A DNA stretch of 64,000 nt from Exobasidium rhododendri (GCA_026210745.1 CP110631.1:2666001-2730000); one strand, 5' to 3'. Numbered from the stretch's first letter, positions 33,518 to 46,058 are shown. Notes: a model not told the origin generated them from the letters alone. Translations and numbers: made by a program.

Positions 33518-33611
33518 GCTGCGCTCCTCATAATGAAGGTGTCCGACAGAGGTAAGAAAGCTTGAAAAAATGTGCTATAATCGCCATAAGCAAAATTGAC
33601 CGCAGGAGCTT
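33518..33611 (-). pseudogene. 5'-truncated U5-like RNA fragment
   Basis: On the minus strand this segment matches the 3' two-thirds of the U5 candidate at 26.7 kb. AAGCTCCTGCGGTCAATTT is identical in both; then YGCTTATGGCGA, a T-rich Sm-like stretch (here CATTTTTTCAA, closer to consensus than the first copy) and an ATGAGGAGC near the 3' end also recur. The match begins immediately 3' of where loop I would be, and the loop and the 5' strands of stems Ia-Ic are absent. The single C-to-T change in the hairpin keeps a G-U pair. Best read as a truncated U5 pseudogene, but a separate RNA sharing a domain is possible. Confidence 0.5.
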
Positions 33612-33761
33612 GGGGGAAGATACGTGTACCCATGTAAAAAGCTAAATCTGCACAAATATGCACGCGAGAATGAAAATTTTTGACACAGACAAAGTGCCTA
33701 GCACGTGTATTCTGAGGCGTGTGGCCATTTTGGAAGAAAGCGTAGGTACAATAAATGATCG

Positions 33762-35920
33762 CTAAGATTGGGTGTGAGCACGCATGCCGTCGGCAAAGGC
33801 TGAGATGATGGTCTGGCGAGTACTGCCAACGGAAAGGGCGGCAGCTTCTGCTGCCGCCCTTCCCGCATCAATAGAATCTGGATTGGCTCTATTTGAATGA
33901 GCCAATTCTATGCAAACTGAGATCTGAGTCCGAGCTTGAGCTATGGTCACTGGCCTTCTGACTTCGGTTGCTGGTGTGAGCCTTGCGGGTATACTAGAGG
34001 CAATGCTAATGGTGCTTCGGGCCCGGCTACTTCGGCTAGGCTCGTGTCGACGCCTTTGGTTAGCATCCCTTCGAAGTTGGCCGGCTGTAACGCCTACTTC
34101 GGCTAAGACTCTTTCATGCTGACTTAGAATTCTTCTATCGATGGTCCGAGGCCGGGGCCCGCCTCGGCCCCTTCGCCGAACCGGTTCCACTATCACTTCG
34201 TCAGGACGCGCTTGTACCTCCACATTGGAGTTGGGATCGTCCAATTCTGGCGTAGTGGTCCCAATATCCTCTGACACTTCGATAGAATTGGCTCCCCACA
34301 CTTCCAAAGCTCTGACGTCACTAATCAAATGCCAATGCTTATCGAATAGGTCAATTGTTAATGGTGTGAGGCTGATCCGAGACCTATGAATGATATGGCG
34401 GCACGGTAAACCCCAGTCGTTAGAGACCCTGCATCCGCACGGCAATTCGGGTAGAGGGTCTTCCGCCATGTCTAGGCTAGCCAAGGACCACTCTTTGTGA
34501 CATACGTTCAAGGCGTAATGAGTGACCTTATTGACTACGAACTGGAACATGGCGGCATATGCTGGCTCATAGATCCATGGTGGAAGGTAACTATAATTGC
34601 GGGCCATTATTTTAAAAGTCTCCCGTTGCTGAATCCGTAAAGCCTCTTTCAATGCATAGAGATTCTCATTTAGCCCTGATCCGCTGCTACGTACAAAGGC
34701 CTTAATGGTGGCATGAGCTCCTTCGACCCTTGACGTTGCCCGGCTATTGAAGGTCCGTACATCCGAGCTGTAGCAGTACACGAACTTCTCCGGGTACTTC
34801 TCAAACCACTGCCTCTGACAGTATTCCACGGCTTCCGCATGACTGCCTTTGGGATACGCTTCTTGAAATGACATCATTCTTTCATCATATTCCACCGTGG
34901 ATCTTGCATACATAATATCCTTAGCAAGACTTGCAAACTTCTCCCATCCCGCTTTGCTAAAGGTCCTTTGGCAATTAGTTACCATATTCTGGAAGATATG
35001 CCAAATGCATAGCATGTGCCGTGAGTTCGGGAACACGGTAGTGATCGCACTTATAAGTGCAAGCTCCCGGTCCGTGACGATAACCGAGGGTCCGGAATGC
35101 GGGAAGAGGTACTCTCTTAGGCGGAACATTGCCCAATTGTAAGAGTCGATGGTCTCTTCCATTATAAAGCAGTATGCTATAGTGAATGTCTTATAATTAC
35201 AGTCCATTCCGACCATTTGAAGTAACGGCATATCATACTTATTGACCTTGTAGGTCAAATCCATTAGTATTACTGATCCAAATTGTCTTGCTAATTCAAT
35301 ACAAGTCCGAGTCGTAAAGAAGAGTGAGGAGAGCTCGTTCTTGGCGTTGTGGCGTACATTGAATTCGAAGCCACTAGTGCCAAGCCAATGTAAGAGGCCA
35401 GCTACCGGCAACCGGCCTTGTAAGAGGTTATGCCGTTCCTTTTGAACAGCATTCTGGAAGTCTTTGCGATACCCGCTTTGATCCTGATGCTGTGTTAGAA
35501 GCGTAGCGGCTGTAACACCACGGCCTACTTGTAATGCTATATTTGAGGTAGTTTCAGCCGATAGTGACCTATTACTGTAATGGACATTCTCATCTAAATA
35601 TGCAAGGTGGTTGTGATCCGCATTTATAAGAACAGTCCAAACTGCATCAAACCCTGACGCCATTACCCGCATTTCCCACAGGCACTTGGTTCCACCAGAT
35701 AGCCGTTGCCTCTGACGTACTTCGGGGGCTATCCTGCTAGTATTCTTCCGCCATTTGGAGCACCTTAAGTGTGCATACCTCTCACCATTACTACGTGCAA
35801 TTGTGACAGCATAACCCTGCCATTTGGCGTGTTCACAGACAGAGTCAATGGCATTTTTTTTGATGGAAAGGTAGCCTCACATGGTGGGAGCATGCTCCTG
35901 CAAAAAGTAGGCGGATCCAT
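33762..35920 (-). pseudogene. MULE transposase with FAR1-like and SWIM domains, frameshifted
   Basis: DDE transposase of the Mutator superfamily. The main open frame (to 33762) contains the catalytic triad region: Asp in LMDLTYKVNKYD, Asp in VIVTDRELAL and Glu in RVEGAHATIK. A SWIM zinc finger CGC...CRH follows, then an Arg/Pro-rich tail. Upstream in the same frame lies a FAR1-type zinc-finger domain (CEHAKWQGYAVTIAR, LRCSK, KCLWEMRV, DHNH). That frame has a stop before any ATG, whereas a second frame opening at an ATG at 35920 reads PPCEATFPSKK up to an A8 run (35854-35861 as T on the plus strand). One extra A would join the two frames. So the copy is either inactivated by a single-base deletion or mis-sequenced there. 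Confidence 0.8.
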
Positions 35921-36056
35921 AAGTGCGTTTTGGCGTGAGAGGCGTTTTAAAATCTGGACATTGAATCTACTTTTTTGAGGATGGCGTAGTAGCGGGACGT
36001 GTTTCTTCTCAGACGCGTTCTAAAACAGTCGCGTAAAGGTTCTGTGGAGGTTCCTA

Positions 36057-36099
36057 GGCTAAAATTTAGAATTCCGCAGGCCAAAATTCTGAATTCGCG
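36057..36099. repeat. Two imperfect ~21-bp direct repeats near the MULE right end
   Basis: GGCTAAAATTTAGAATTCCG (36057-36076) and GGCCAAAATTCTGAATTCGC (36079-36098) differ at only a few positions. Subterminal repeats like this are often transposase-binding sites, but that role is inferred. Confidence 0.55.
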
Positions 36100-36321
36100 T
36101 GGCTCAATGAAGGCACTTTGGCCCTGTTCATGCACGCGCGTCAGAGAGGCAGAATATCAGTCTATTATGTAATCAAAATTTCATTGATCGTGCATATCTA
36201 GCGTCTGGCATAGGTACACTGTATCACCCCCCCCAGGAGCTTCCATGAGATCCAACATCACATGCTCAGCATACAGTCGGACTTCTATTGTGTTGTGTTT
36301 TAAAATTACAAAGAGGCTTAT

Positions 36322-37897
36322 CTACTCTCGTTGTTGTTGCTGCTGCTGTTGTTGAGTGGATGATGCGGTTGTAAAATAGCCAAGTATTCCACTCTTCCTT
36401 TCGTTGATCTCGACACGACTGCACTCAAGATTCCAAGCCTCTGCTTCATCCTTTGCCTTGCTCAGCGCCATTTCTGCTACCATGGTCTTCACACGAGCAC
36501 CTGCTAGCTCCAGATCAGAGTCATCTAGTTCTTGCAGGGCCTTACGAAAGGACGCGAAAGGCTCGGTAGCGTAGAGGGAATGATACGATTTCAGACGAGA
36601 TGTCGTGTGGTTGTGGCACTGAAAGAAGGGCAAGAACGTGGTCAGACTGAATCGACTGGGCCATAGTCTAGCAGGCAAGCTCACCTGCGCTTCTAATTCC
36701 GAGCATGCACTTCCAACAAGGTCTTCCTTTGTCAACACGACCGCCTTTTTGGGCCCTCCCGGTATTTCAGGCATAGTTGTACTCGGCGGTGGACTCAACA
36801 AGCTCGAATCACGCCTGATCTCTGCAGTAGGAATTGCCGAGCCTGGCTTTTCCCTATATATCTCTGCTGCAGGTGCTTCAAAGCCGGCCCTGGCCGAAGC
36901 TGCGCTTTCGTCCTTTTTCAGTTGCGAGCTTGATCGATAGGCTGGAGCAGAGTCAGGAGGCGTATTCGAAGGTAAGTTTTGTGCTGACGCTGTTGCTGTA
37001 GTAGATGCCGAAGCTGGTATCGATGAGACAACAATAGGAACGCCATCTTGATCTACCCGTCTGTTCAATTGCCGTGGTGCTTCGTCCACGGAGACGGCCT
37101 TGATGACATGGGTGCCTGATACATTTGCTCTGCCGTTAGAGCTGAATCCTGGTCCTGCTGGAGGCCGACTAGATGGTTGTCTCATGCTGCGAGGGCCAGT
37201 GGGTATTTCACTGACTCCCCTCTCCGTTGCTTCTGAGATCGGAGCGATACTCGCATTGCTGCGATTCAGAGCATGCTGAGAAGAATGCTGCATAGCTACA
37301 TCCGAGACCCTTTCTATGGGTAGATTGGTCCGGCTAGTGCGACGGTTGGCGGGGGAAGGAGGGCGAGATGATGATGACCGTCTCGGCGAGGGAGGTGTCG
37401 CTGATAAGGGAGGCGGCTGTGCTCCATGCCAATCTGCTCTACTATGTCGGGCATCTGCTCTATATTCTGGGCGGTCTCTTTCTTGCTCCCGCACTGGAGG
37501 TCGAGGATGGGCATAATCATCTCTTCTGTCCCACGCTTCTTGACGACGATAGTGATCAGAATAATATTCCCGATCTCTCGGGTGGAACTCTCCGTCATAC
37601 CTGTTGGCCCTCTCATTATAATGCCTCGGGTCTCGAGACCATTCCGGAGACTTCGAACCGGAAGGGTGTCTCCATTCTTCACGATACTCTCGCGAATGTG
37701 AGTACCTTTCTCTTCCCTGGGCTCTAGCTGCATCTTGATCCCAGGCTCGAGAAGGAGGGTAATGCCTGCTCACTAGTGATGCGTGATGTGGATTGAGTCA
37801 ATATCGTATTCGTCTAAGCACATCAACATGTCTACTCACTGTCTTTTCGCCTTCCTCTCGTGAATGCTGCTGCTGTGATACGAGATTCTTCCACCAT
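36322..37897 (-). CDS. Unrecognised Arg/Ser-rich protein
   Basis: I do not recognise this family. Exons 37897-37840, 37772-36685 and 36618-36322 give about 480 aa; the 66-nt intron is stop-free and in frame. The N-terminal 120 residues are rich in Arg, Tyr, Asp and His (RERYSHSREY, HYRRQEAWDRRDD), followed by a Ser/Pro/Arg region and a long disordered middle. Only the C-terminal 130 residues look folded, with helical heptad-like content (SACSELEAQ, EPFASFRKALQELDDSDLELA), and it ends in a run of eight glutamines. The composition suggests an RNA-associated or nuclear protein, but that is a guess. The first exon is supported only by matching splice phase; another upstream frame reading RWSEWWKNL is an alternative. 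Divergent from LTN1 with 238 bp between starts. Confidence 0.55.
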
Positions 37898-38135
37898 TCA
37901 GACCATCTCAAGAAGTCTGAAATTGTGTTCAGAAACTTGACGAGCAAAGAAAGGATCCTCCACGTGGTCGACCTCCACCCAAATTCTTTGTTGAACCTTA
38001 CACCTTTTTTATCCTTGGACTATCGCAATTTCAAGAAGAAGCAATTTCCGTTTCCAAGTCCGTCGTACGTAAGGTAGCATTTAGTCTCTACTGCAGTCAC
38101 CAGCTAGAGCAGTGCGTTCCGGACCACAGTATAGG

Positions 38136-41100
38136 ATGCCCAAGAGTACCAAGTCGTCGGCGTCGTCGGCGACAAGAAAGAAAAAAGCCCAAAAGGCTGC
38201 AAAAAAGGGTGGTAATGCAGATGGTGCTGCCAATGGAGCACCGGCCTCTGTTCCGCCTGCTCAAAGAGGACAAAAGAAGGTGAAGGGAAAGGGCAAGGAA
38301 CCAAAGAAGAAGATTTTCATTCCTCCCACGAAGCCAAAGCAAGATGTGATCGATCCTCTTGATTCGCTTGGATTGGCAAATATGCTACCAAGTGACCTAG
38401 TCGTCTTACTTCGAAAGGCCGGGAAGAAGGACGTTGTGACTAGATCTAGAGCGCTGGAGGGACTCCTGGAGTGGATACAAGCGAAGGGGGATGAACAAGA
38501 AGAAGATAGAGAGAGCGCTCTTGTCTTGGCAATTCCATGTTGGGCCCATCTCTTCCCTCGCCTGTCCATATCGCCGAATCGCCGATTGCGACAATTGACA
38601 GGACAGGTCAATTCGCTACTACTCTCCAACCAGTCCTTCTTTCCCGAATTATTAGCGCAGTCAGAGTGTATGAAAGCGATAGTTGGTGGCATGCTTGTTC
38701 TGGCCTTCGACCCTGATCGTCAGGTTGCAAGGGTGTCGAAAGTGGCTTGGGAACAATACACTGACTGGAATGCAAACACTGGAAAGGTTCAACTGGACAA
38801 TTACTTGGAATTTCTCCTTTCGCACATCAGTTCAATCGTGTTTCATACAAGTGACGAAGTGAATCCTACTGCTCCGACTGCGACGTTGAGTACAGCACGA
38901 GATGCAAAGAATCGAGATGATGTGAACGTGGAAGAAGATGCAGAAGGGACTGATGCTCGGCTCGTGTATGGTGCTTTAGGTGCTCTCAGCTGGTTGATAG
39001 CTTCACGACCGCCCAGTCCCGGCTTGACGGAACAATTCGAACCCTTGATGACTTCACACACTCTATGGACCTCCTTGTCCCGTCATTCCGATCCAGAGCA
39101 AAGATGTCTTGGCTCTCTATCACCGATCGTTCGATCTGCTTCTTGGCATCTGGTCTATACACTCACGACCGCGTGGAAAGAACTTCTGGACAAATGCCTG
39201 CCGATCCTAGGATTTATCGCCTTAAAATCAGCCTTTGATGAAGTCGACGGTGGTGTAGCCAACCAGATGAGAGAGGGGCTCGTTACTTTGGTAAGGACAC
39301 GACCAGAGGTATGGAGAGCGAACCCCAAAGATGGAGACGAAGACGACGATCAGAAGGAAGATGATCACGATGACGATGAAGACGACGACGACGACGACGA
39401 AGAGGAAGACGGCGATGAAGAAGGAAGCGATGTTGAAGAAGTAGCAATACCAGATCGGAAAGAAGAGAATCAGAACTCTTCCAGTGCAGCTCCTACTGAT
39501 ATCACACTCTTCAAGCTGTTCTTAAAGTGGCTCTCTGCCGGTCTGAAGGGTGCTCATGGTAATTACAACATCATCATTGTCTTGTTGTCCACTATACCCG
39601 TCGAATTGAATCCGCCCACAGCGGAGGGTGCTACATCTTTTTTGATTGCCATGTATGCACCAATCGACGAACGCGGCATCGAAGGGAGGGAGGCCCTTCG
39701 AGCTTTTGTCCGAGCCTTCTTGGAATGCTTCGTTTGGTCGAGTGCAAGAGTAAGCAAGTCAACGTCGTTAGAAGAAGCCGTAGAAGTCACCAAAGAGATC
39801 CAAACATTCTACACCGATTTTGTTGGTAGCACTCTCCCAACAGAAAGGTCAGGCCAAAGCGAGAGAATACACTCGGTCGGAGAAGATCAGCTGCGAAACG
39901 AAGTCGGTGCACTGTTGAGGAAGCTGGGCAATGTCGATGTTGCACTTGCTTCTCCTCTCTTGGAAATGGTACGTGTTGGTCTCAGTCAGACGATTTTCCA
40001 GCCTTCTCATGATTTCATGGATCGCAATGTCGCTCTTCTGAAGTATGCCACAACGAGCACCTCGATAGCCAACGTGTCCTCTAAACTTCGTGAAGCGGTC
40101 TACGAGCTTGTAGCGGATCTCAGCATGACCACCGCCAATGTGGTCGCTTCCGGTGAAGCTCAAGAAGAGGGCATCCGTTTGCTATGTCTACTTCTGACAG
40201 ATTTACCTAGCGCTCATAATGAAGAGACTCTATCTTCGCTCAAATTAGTCTTTGACCTCCTACTAAATGGAGGGGTGCCCCTACACGATGGAGCTCAAGC
40301 AGCATTCTTTGCGGCCTATCTTTCTGCGTTGGCAGACGAATCTTCTAGATGGCAATCATGGACGATGCTACTCGATTCAGTCTGTTTGCACAAACAGGTA
40401 CAATGGTCGAAGCTCCGAGCTTTGGTGTCGGCAATGCAGGGCAAAGAGGACCTATTTGAGGGAGCATCGCCATCCTTACTCGATGAAGCTATGGTGGAGC
40501 ATTTCGAGGAGGATATTCTTCTGGTTAGTACATTGATGGAGCGTCCAAGGCCCTATCTCCAACTAGAAACAGTCACCACACTCCTCGAAAAGACTGCTGA
40601 AATCGCCTCCCCGACTATATTGCCCTTGCTGAGCCATTGGCTGAGAGCTGACTCCGGAAACGCGGCACATCTTCTACAGCAAGAAAAGCTGAAGGGGGTC
40701 GTGCCAAGCGTGGTTTCTTTAGCTTTGCTCGGCGGCGATCAGAACGCCTTGACGGTGTGGAATTTGATCAAGAGCGAGCGAGAGGCAACAGACATTGGAG
40801 TAAGGGTGTTGAGCAAGCAACTTGTGAGCACACAAAGTCCTTTACGAGATGTAATGGGCGCAATGGCTTCCCTGTCGTCAAGCACAAAGGTGTTAGACTT
40901 GCTACCTGATCAGTCGACCATGGCCGATTTGTTTGCAAAGGCTTGCCAAGTGACGACTCCATCTACCTTGGCAATATTTGATCCGCTAGTTTCAAGTTGT
41001 CAAGGTCAAGGTGACGACACCTCTGAGTACGACGACGAAGGCTTGACATCTTATTGTCGATGTTCTATTGCTCTTTTGGAGGCAATGGAAGACACGGGAT

Positions 41101-43594
41101 ACAAAGCTACGTGGGCCCTACCACATGTCGTTTTTCTTGCTCTTGCAGGTGAAGATGCTGCCACTCTGGTATCTGGAGCAGGAAACAGTCACTTTTTCAA
41201 AGGGACAGATGGACGCCCTTACATCAACAGGGCTGTGCGGGTGGCCACAGGTGTTTTTTCAAGTGGTGCTGGTGATCTGAACGAGTTGTGGTATACTGAA
41301 TTGATCCGTCTCTTGAAGTCAGATTCAAGACAAGAGAGGTACGACGAACTGCAGTCGATACTTGCAGATCTCTGGGTCGTTCCAAGCAGTGTCAGAATCT
41401 TTGCTCGGCTTTTAAAAGGCGTAGTCAGCTTCAGTGGAGCAGGAGAGAAGGAGGGAATTTTGTTGCTGAGACTAGCTCAGTCAGTGCAAGATTCTAAACC
41501 TTCCATGGCCAGTGCTATCTATGCCAGCGTCAAGGAACTGGTGCTGGAGACTCCCGTGTACGATCGAATACGCAACGAACTGGCTGCCAGACTGGCAGGC
41601 GTCTCGCCCTCCAAAGCCGCGACAGAAGGAGTAAAGATCTTGAGGATGTTGATCGACGTTGCTCCGCCCATCGAGTCTTCCATATCTCTGATCCCTCAAC
41701 AAAGGTGCATCTTCTTGCTGCAGAATCTACAAAAATGGACTGCATCAGACGATTCGGAAGAGTTCCCTCCCGAGTTGCACACGCTCATGATTCAGATTCT
41801 TTCTCATCTACTTCCTATTGTGCAGGATATGCCCGGCAGTCATCTACCGTTCATCTGTGATCTGATGGATGTCAATCTGAGTGAAGGCTTAGGCAATATC
41901 GTTTGCGTTTACCACACTCTTCATCTGGTTGCCCTCTTTCACGAGCTTGCAGAGAGGAACACCACGTTGCGAGAAGTGTGGAACGAAAGCAAGCTGGACA
42001 TATTCGAGAACGTCCATCAGCTCTTCTTGGCTCCCTTTGCGCTGTCGCCAGACTCGGACGACGCCGATGAAGCCAAGAGAAGCGTAGGAAAGGCATTGGC
42101 TTACGTAGTCAGGATTGGTCCTGAAGCACTCTTTACCTCTGCCGAGGATGTTGGGCCCCTGCTGAAGATTATTGTACAGTCAGGCGAGAAGGAGCTGCAG
42201 ATCCTTGCGTATCGCCTCTTGTCGAATAATATCCGAGAGAGAGTCAAGGAAGTAGTGGTAGAGGTAGCTTTGGGTGCGAAAGGAGACGAAGAAGGTGGAG
42301 AAGATGGCGACGAAGGAAAGCAAACAACAGCACCACCACCCTTGGAGATTAAAATCGCCGACCAGATCACCTCCCTACTTTCCCTAGAAGAGTGGCAAGA
42401 GGGTGATGAGTATGCGCTTCTCCTCGCTTGGATGGCTCTGTTTGAGTACTTTGAAGAGAGCTCTTTGCCGCTCAAGGCCATCTACACCTCCCAGATTCAA
42501 TCGTTGGGTCTTGTAGAGACAAGCCTGCTGCCGCTCTTCTTTGCCCAGACTCAATTGAGACTTGATCCTAGTCGTTGGGCGCTTGATGAGGTATATCTTG
42601 ATGGTGAGTGTCTGGAAGGGCGTAAATGGCGGCGGGAACGGGTGACGACTGACACATTGACTCCTTTTGTGTGCGTGTGTGTCTTTAGAACTAGAGCCAT
42701 CGCAAGAGAATCTCGCAGTCTTGACAACCCACGTCTTCTACCGCTCCTTGATCCACGTTCCCAACCTGATCCGGGAGAGCTTCAACGGGATCAAAGATCG
42801 TCAGCAGTCGATCTATCTTCGAAACTTCCTCGTGAAGAATCTCACGCCGCTCCTGTCGCTTCGCGAATTTAGTCATCTGCGAGACGAAGAGACGATCAAT
42901 CGAATCACCGATGAAAATATGTCGATCAAAGTGCTGGCTGGATCGACAAACGAAGTTATTGCAACGTACACGATCGACGAGTACCCGCTAGAGATATCCA
43001 TTGCGATGCCGAACGACTATCCACTTCGCAATGTAGAAATTAAGGATCTGAAGAAGATTGGCGTCAGTGAAGGGACCTGGAGAGCGTGGATATTGAGTAT
43101 TCGACAACTGATCGCGGGCAAGAATGGTCTCATTTTTGATGGTGAGTGCGGAAGTCCGTCGGATATGGACCAGGCCAATGAACTGGCTGCTGACCAATCT
43201 CCTCACTCCTCTTTCTGCCCCTCTCTTTTTTTCTTTGTCTTGCTTCTCCTCCTCTTCCTCGACATCCAGCCTTGATGCTCTTTAAGCGTAATGTCGAGGC
43301 GAAGTTTTCCGGATTCGACGAAGATTCGACCTGTGCCGTCTGCTATTCCATCGTCAGCCCGACAGATCATTCCCTCCCTACCAAACCCTGCAAGACATGC
43401 AAGAAGAAGTTCCATGCCAGCGTGAGTGGTGTGACTCAAGAAGAGTGGCAGAGGAAATCCAAAGAGAAGTGCGTGTGTGCGATTGACTAACACTCGCTTT
43501 CCCCTCCTTGTACTTGCCTTCTTTCCAGTGCCTTTACAAGTGGGTGTCTACTTCAGGCTCTTCCACCTGCCCACTTTGTCGGTCGATTCTATAA
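38136..43594 (+). CDS. LTN1: Listerin E3 ubiquitin ligase (Ltn1/Rkr1)
   Basis: RING E3 ligase of the ribosome quality control complex that ubiquitinates nascent chains on stalled 60S subunits. Exons 38136-42603, 42689-43141, 43270-43421 and 43529-43594 give 1712 aa, the expected size. A lysine-rich start is followed by the conserved N-terminal region (DPLDSLGLANMLPSDLVVLLRK), which contacts the ribosome in known Listerins. A HEAT-like helical body follows, interrupted by a very acidic loop near residues 400-430. The C-terminal RWD-like part (YPLEISIAMPNDYPL) precedes the RING: CAVC, KPCKTCKKKFHASC spanning a splice, and CPLC close to the end. Position of the RING at the extreme C-terminus is diagnostic. 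Confidence 0.95.
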
Positions 43595-43729
43595 GTCTCT
43601 CTCGTTCTCGCTTGTACTGTATTGCTTTCTACATAAATTTCTACGCATAGGTAAATTGTGCTACAATTACATTCGATGACATTCCCTTCGCTTCGCCGCA
43701 ACGACAAACGTTTACCTGCTTTCCTTCTC

Positions 43730-46058
43730 TCAGTCTGCCTTTCCATCGTAGGCCGGCCCTGCTCCTTCTGGTGCAGGAAATGCATCAGTGACAGGCGATG
43801 CTACAGCTGGCCCTTGAAAGATGCGCGTAGGATCTTTCTTCTCACCCCCCGCCTTCTTTGCATTTGCTTGAGCTTCGTCTGGTGGCCCTTCATCGTTCGC
43901 TTTCTTGTCCTGCTCCTTCCCCGTGTCACCATTATTATCTTGACTCGCTCCTACTGCTCCAAAGTACCCTTCCTCTTCCTCCTTTGTATTCGAGTTTGGT
44001 GACGCCTTCTTCTTCTCCTCCTTCCCCTCGTCTTCCTTCGGCGACGAAGCAACCGTTCCTGGACTGCTAGTCAATTCTTCCTTTCCCAGGACCGCCTTGG
44101 CGACATTTTTGGCAGCGGAAGCTGTACTTCGCACTCCGAGGGCAATGTGAGCGGCTGCCAGGTGTTCGTACGACAGTTCCTCCTCCTTCTCGTCTTCCCC
44201 GTCCTTGTTCTTCTTCGCTTCTTTCTGCTGTCCTCTACCCTCTGCTTCATTCGCCAAATCATTTCCCTTGCTAGCCCATTGACCTGCCATCTCGGTAAGA
44301 CTGCCCGATGAAGAAGCTCTTGAGCCCGCCCTCTTGAACTTGGAGATGGCTCTTGCCAAAGTAAAGACGCTGGCAATCTTCTTAATTGCTCCGTCAACTT
44401 CTTCGTCGGTGACTTCCACAACGACGGCAGAAGTATTTTCTTCTTCTGACTTGATCGCCACTTTACCTTGCCGAGTGATGAACGGATGTTTCCTCATTTC
44501 TGCAAAGGTGATACGATCTTTCGAGTCCTTTGCCATCAATCTTTGGAGCAAATCCTTGCATGAGTCGGATAAGTGAGAAGGATAATCTGGCTCTTCCCCG
44601 TTGATCGCTTCGTATAATTCTAAAAATTGACTCTTATCAAAGGGCAACCTCCCCACAACCATGCAATAGAAAGTCACACCCAAGCTCCAAATATCGCTAT
44701 ACCTTCCATGGAAGTCACCATGCTGCGCTGAGCACAATTCTGGACTCATGAACGCAGGGCTCCCGGCGCTTTTCTGCAACGTGTCATCACCCGGTTTCGT
44801 AAACATCTCCGACACACCAAAGTCGACAATCTTGCATGTCTTCCGATTGTCTTGTAAGAGGATGTTGTCCGGCTTAATGTCTCGATGGACAATGTCGTTG
44901 TGATGGAGGTACTCTATACCGAGCATGATCTGCACAAAGTAATCTCGAGCAATTTCTTCGTCCAGAGGCTCGACTTGTTGGTGTAACTTCACATCAATGA
45001 CCCGTCCATCAGGGCAATGTTCGAAGACCATGTACAAGCCGTCCTTGGTAGGATCGTCAAGGACCTCATACAGCTCCACGACATTTGGGTGATCGAGCTT
45101 TTTCAGGATAGCTATCTCATGTCTTATCAGACTCAATGGGTCATCTGCTGACGCTTCCTTTCCTTTCGATTGATCTGATCCTGACTTGTTATCGCTCTTG
45201 CCATCTCCCATTGTCATCCTGGCCACCTTTTCTGTCAAACCGTCTGGCTTTTCTTCGGCTCTATCGACTTCTTCTTCACCTCTCTGCCTACCTTGACTCT
45301 CTCTCCCCTCGCGAGCACCCCTAGCTGCCAAGCCACCTCTGGCTCTAGCTCCACCTCTTCCACTCGGCTTTCTTTGATTTGCAGCCCGTTGGACTTTGCG
45401 AAGTCGAGTCTTGCCAAATTCTTTCACTGCCTGCATTTTCAGGAAGAAAAGGATGCGGCATTCGATGAGATCCTGACAGGCAGCTTCTTTAGGCAGAAGA
45501 CACTCACCACCTTCACAGAAGGGTCTGGTAGCAGACAAGCTTCGTAAACATTCCCATATGCACCTTGACCGATCATGTCATACAGCTTGTATTGATTGAT
45601 GATCCTCGATCCATCCTGAAGGAGGAGTCGAGATAAGCATGACTACAGGCAGCATCTACGCAAATTAGCAGCTACATGTTCATTCTCACCTCTAGGTGAC
45701 GGGTGGTTGCATTCAGAGTCTCCTTGTACTCGAAAGATGAATTCCTATGCGAATGCGTGCCTTGTCTTCTTCTGTTTGGCGGCGGCTGATCTACACCACT
45801 CGAATTTCTCGAATTCTGCTGCTGCTGTTGATAGAATTGATTGACAGAGGACGACGAAGATGCCATCGAAATGGAGTTTCCGTGCTGCATTGAAGGAGAG
45901 TTTGACTTGGGACTCTTGGATTCTTTTGTTGGTGTGGTCGCTGCAGTCGTCGTAGGAGAAGCGACTGGGGAATCGACCATTGCTTGCTCTTCTCGTATCT
46001 GAATGGTGGGGCCATGCTTTGAGCTCTCATGCTCGGTTGGCGAGTCTGCTCGCGCCAT
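43730..46058 (-). CDS. CaMKK/SNF1-activating-type Ser/Thr kinase
   Basis: Protein kinase of the group containing yeast Sak1/Tos3/Elm1, fission-yeast Ssp1 and animal CaMKK, which phosphorylate the AMPK/Snf1 activation loop. Exons 46058-45690, 45615-45508 and 45430-43730 give 725 aa. The nucleotide loop GQGAYGNVY lies in exon 2 and the catalytic lysine in VAVKEFGK across the next junction. A basic insert of about 80 residues after it is typical of the group. Then HPNVVELYEVLDDP, HRDIKPDNIL, DFGVSEMF, SPAFMSPE and SDIWSLGVTFYCMV follow. The N-terminal 120 residues and the C-terminal 230 are Ser/Lys/Glu-rich. Exact substrate is inference from the family. Confidence 0.9.

Larger units (their letters stand above)
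33690..36120. mobile_element. Mutator-like (MULE) DNA transposon
   Basis: Defined by the transposase reading leftward inside it. A perfect 10-bp inverted pair flanks the gene: CAAAGTGCCT at 33690-33699 and its complement at 36111-36120, suggesting terminal or subterminal repeats. No matching 8-9 bp target duplication is seen directly outside, so the true ends may lie elsewhere. Tandem imperfect repeats occur just inside the right end. Confidence 0.6.

Noticed and set aside
31485-33611. Chitin deacetylase plus transposon region as an accessory island or gene cluster
   Set aside because: Only one enzyme gene is present, with no partner biosynthetic, transporter or regulator genes; flanking genes are housekeeping.
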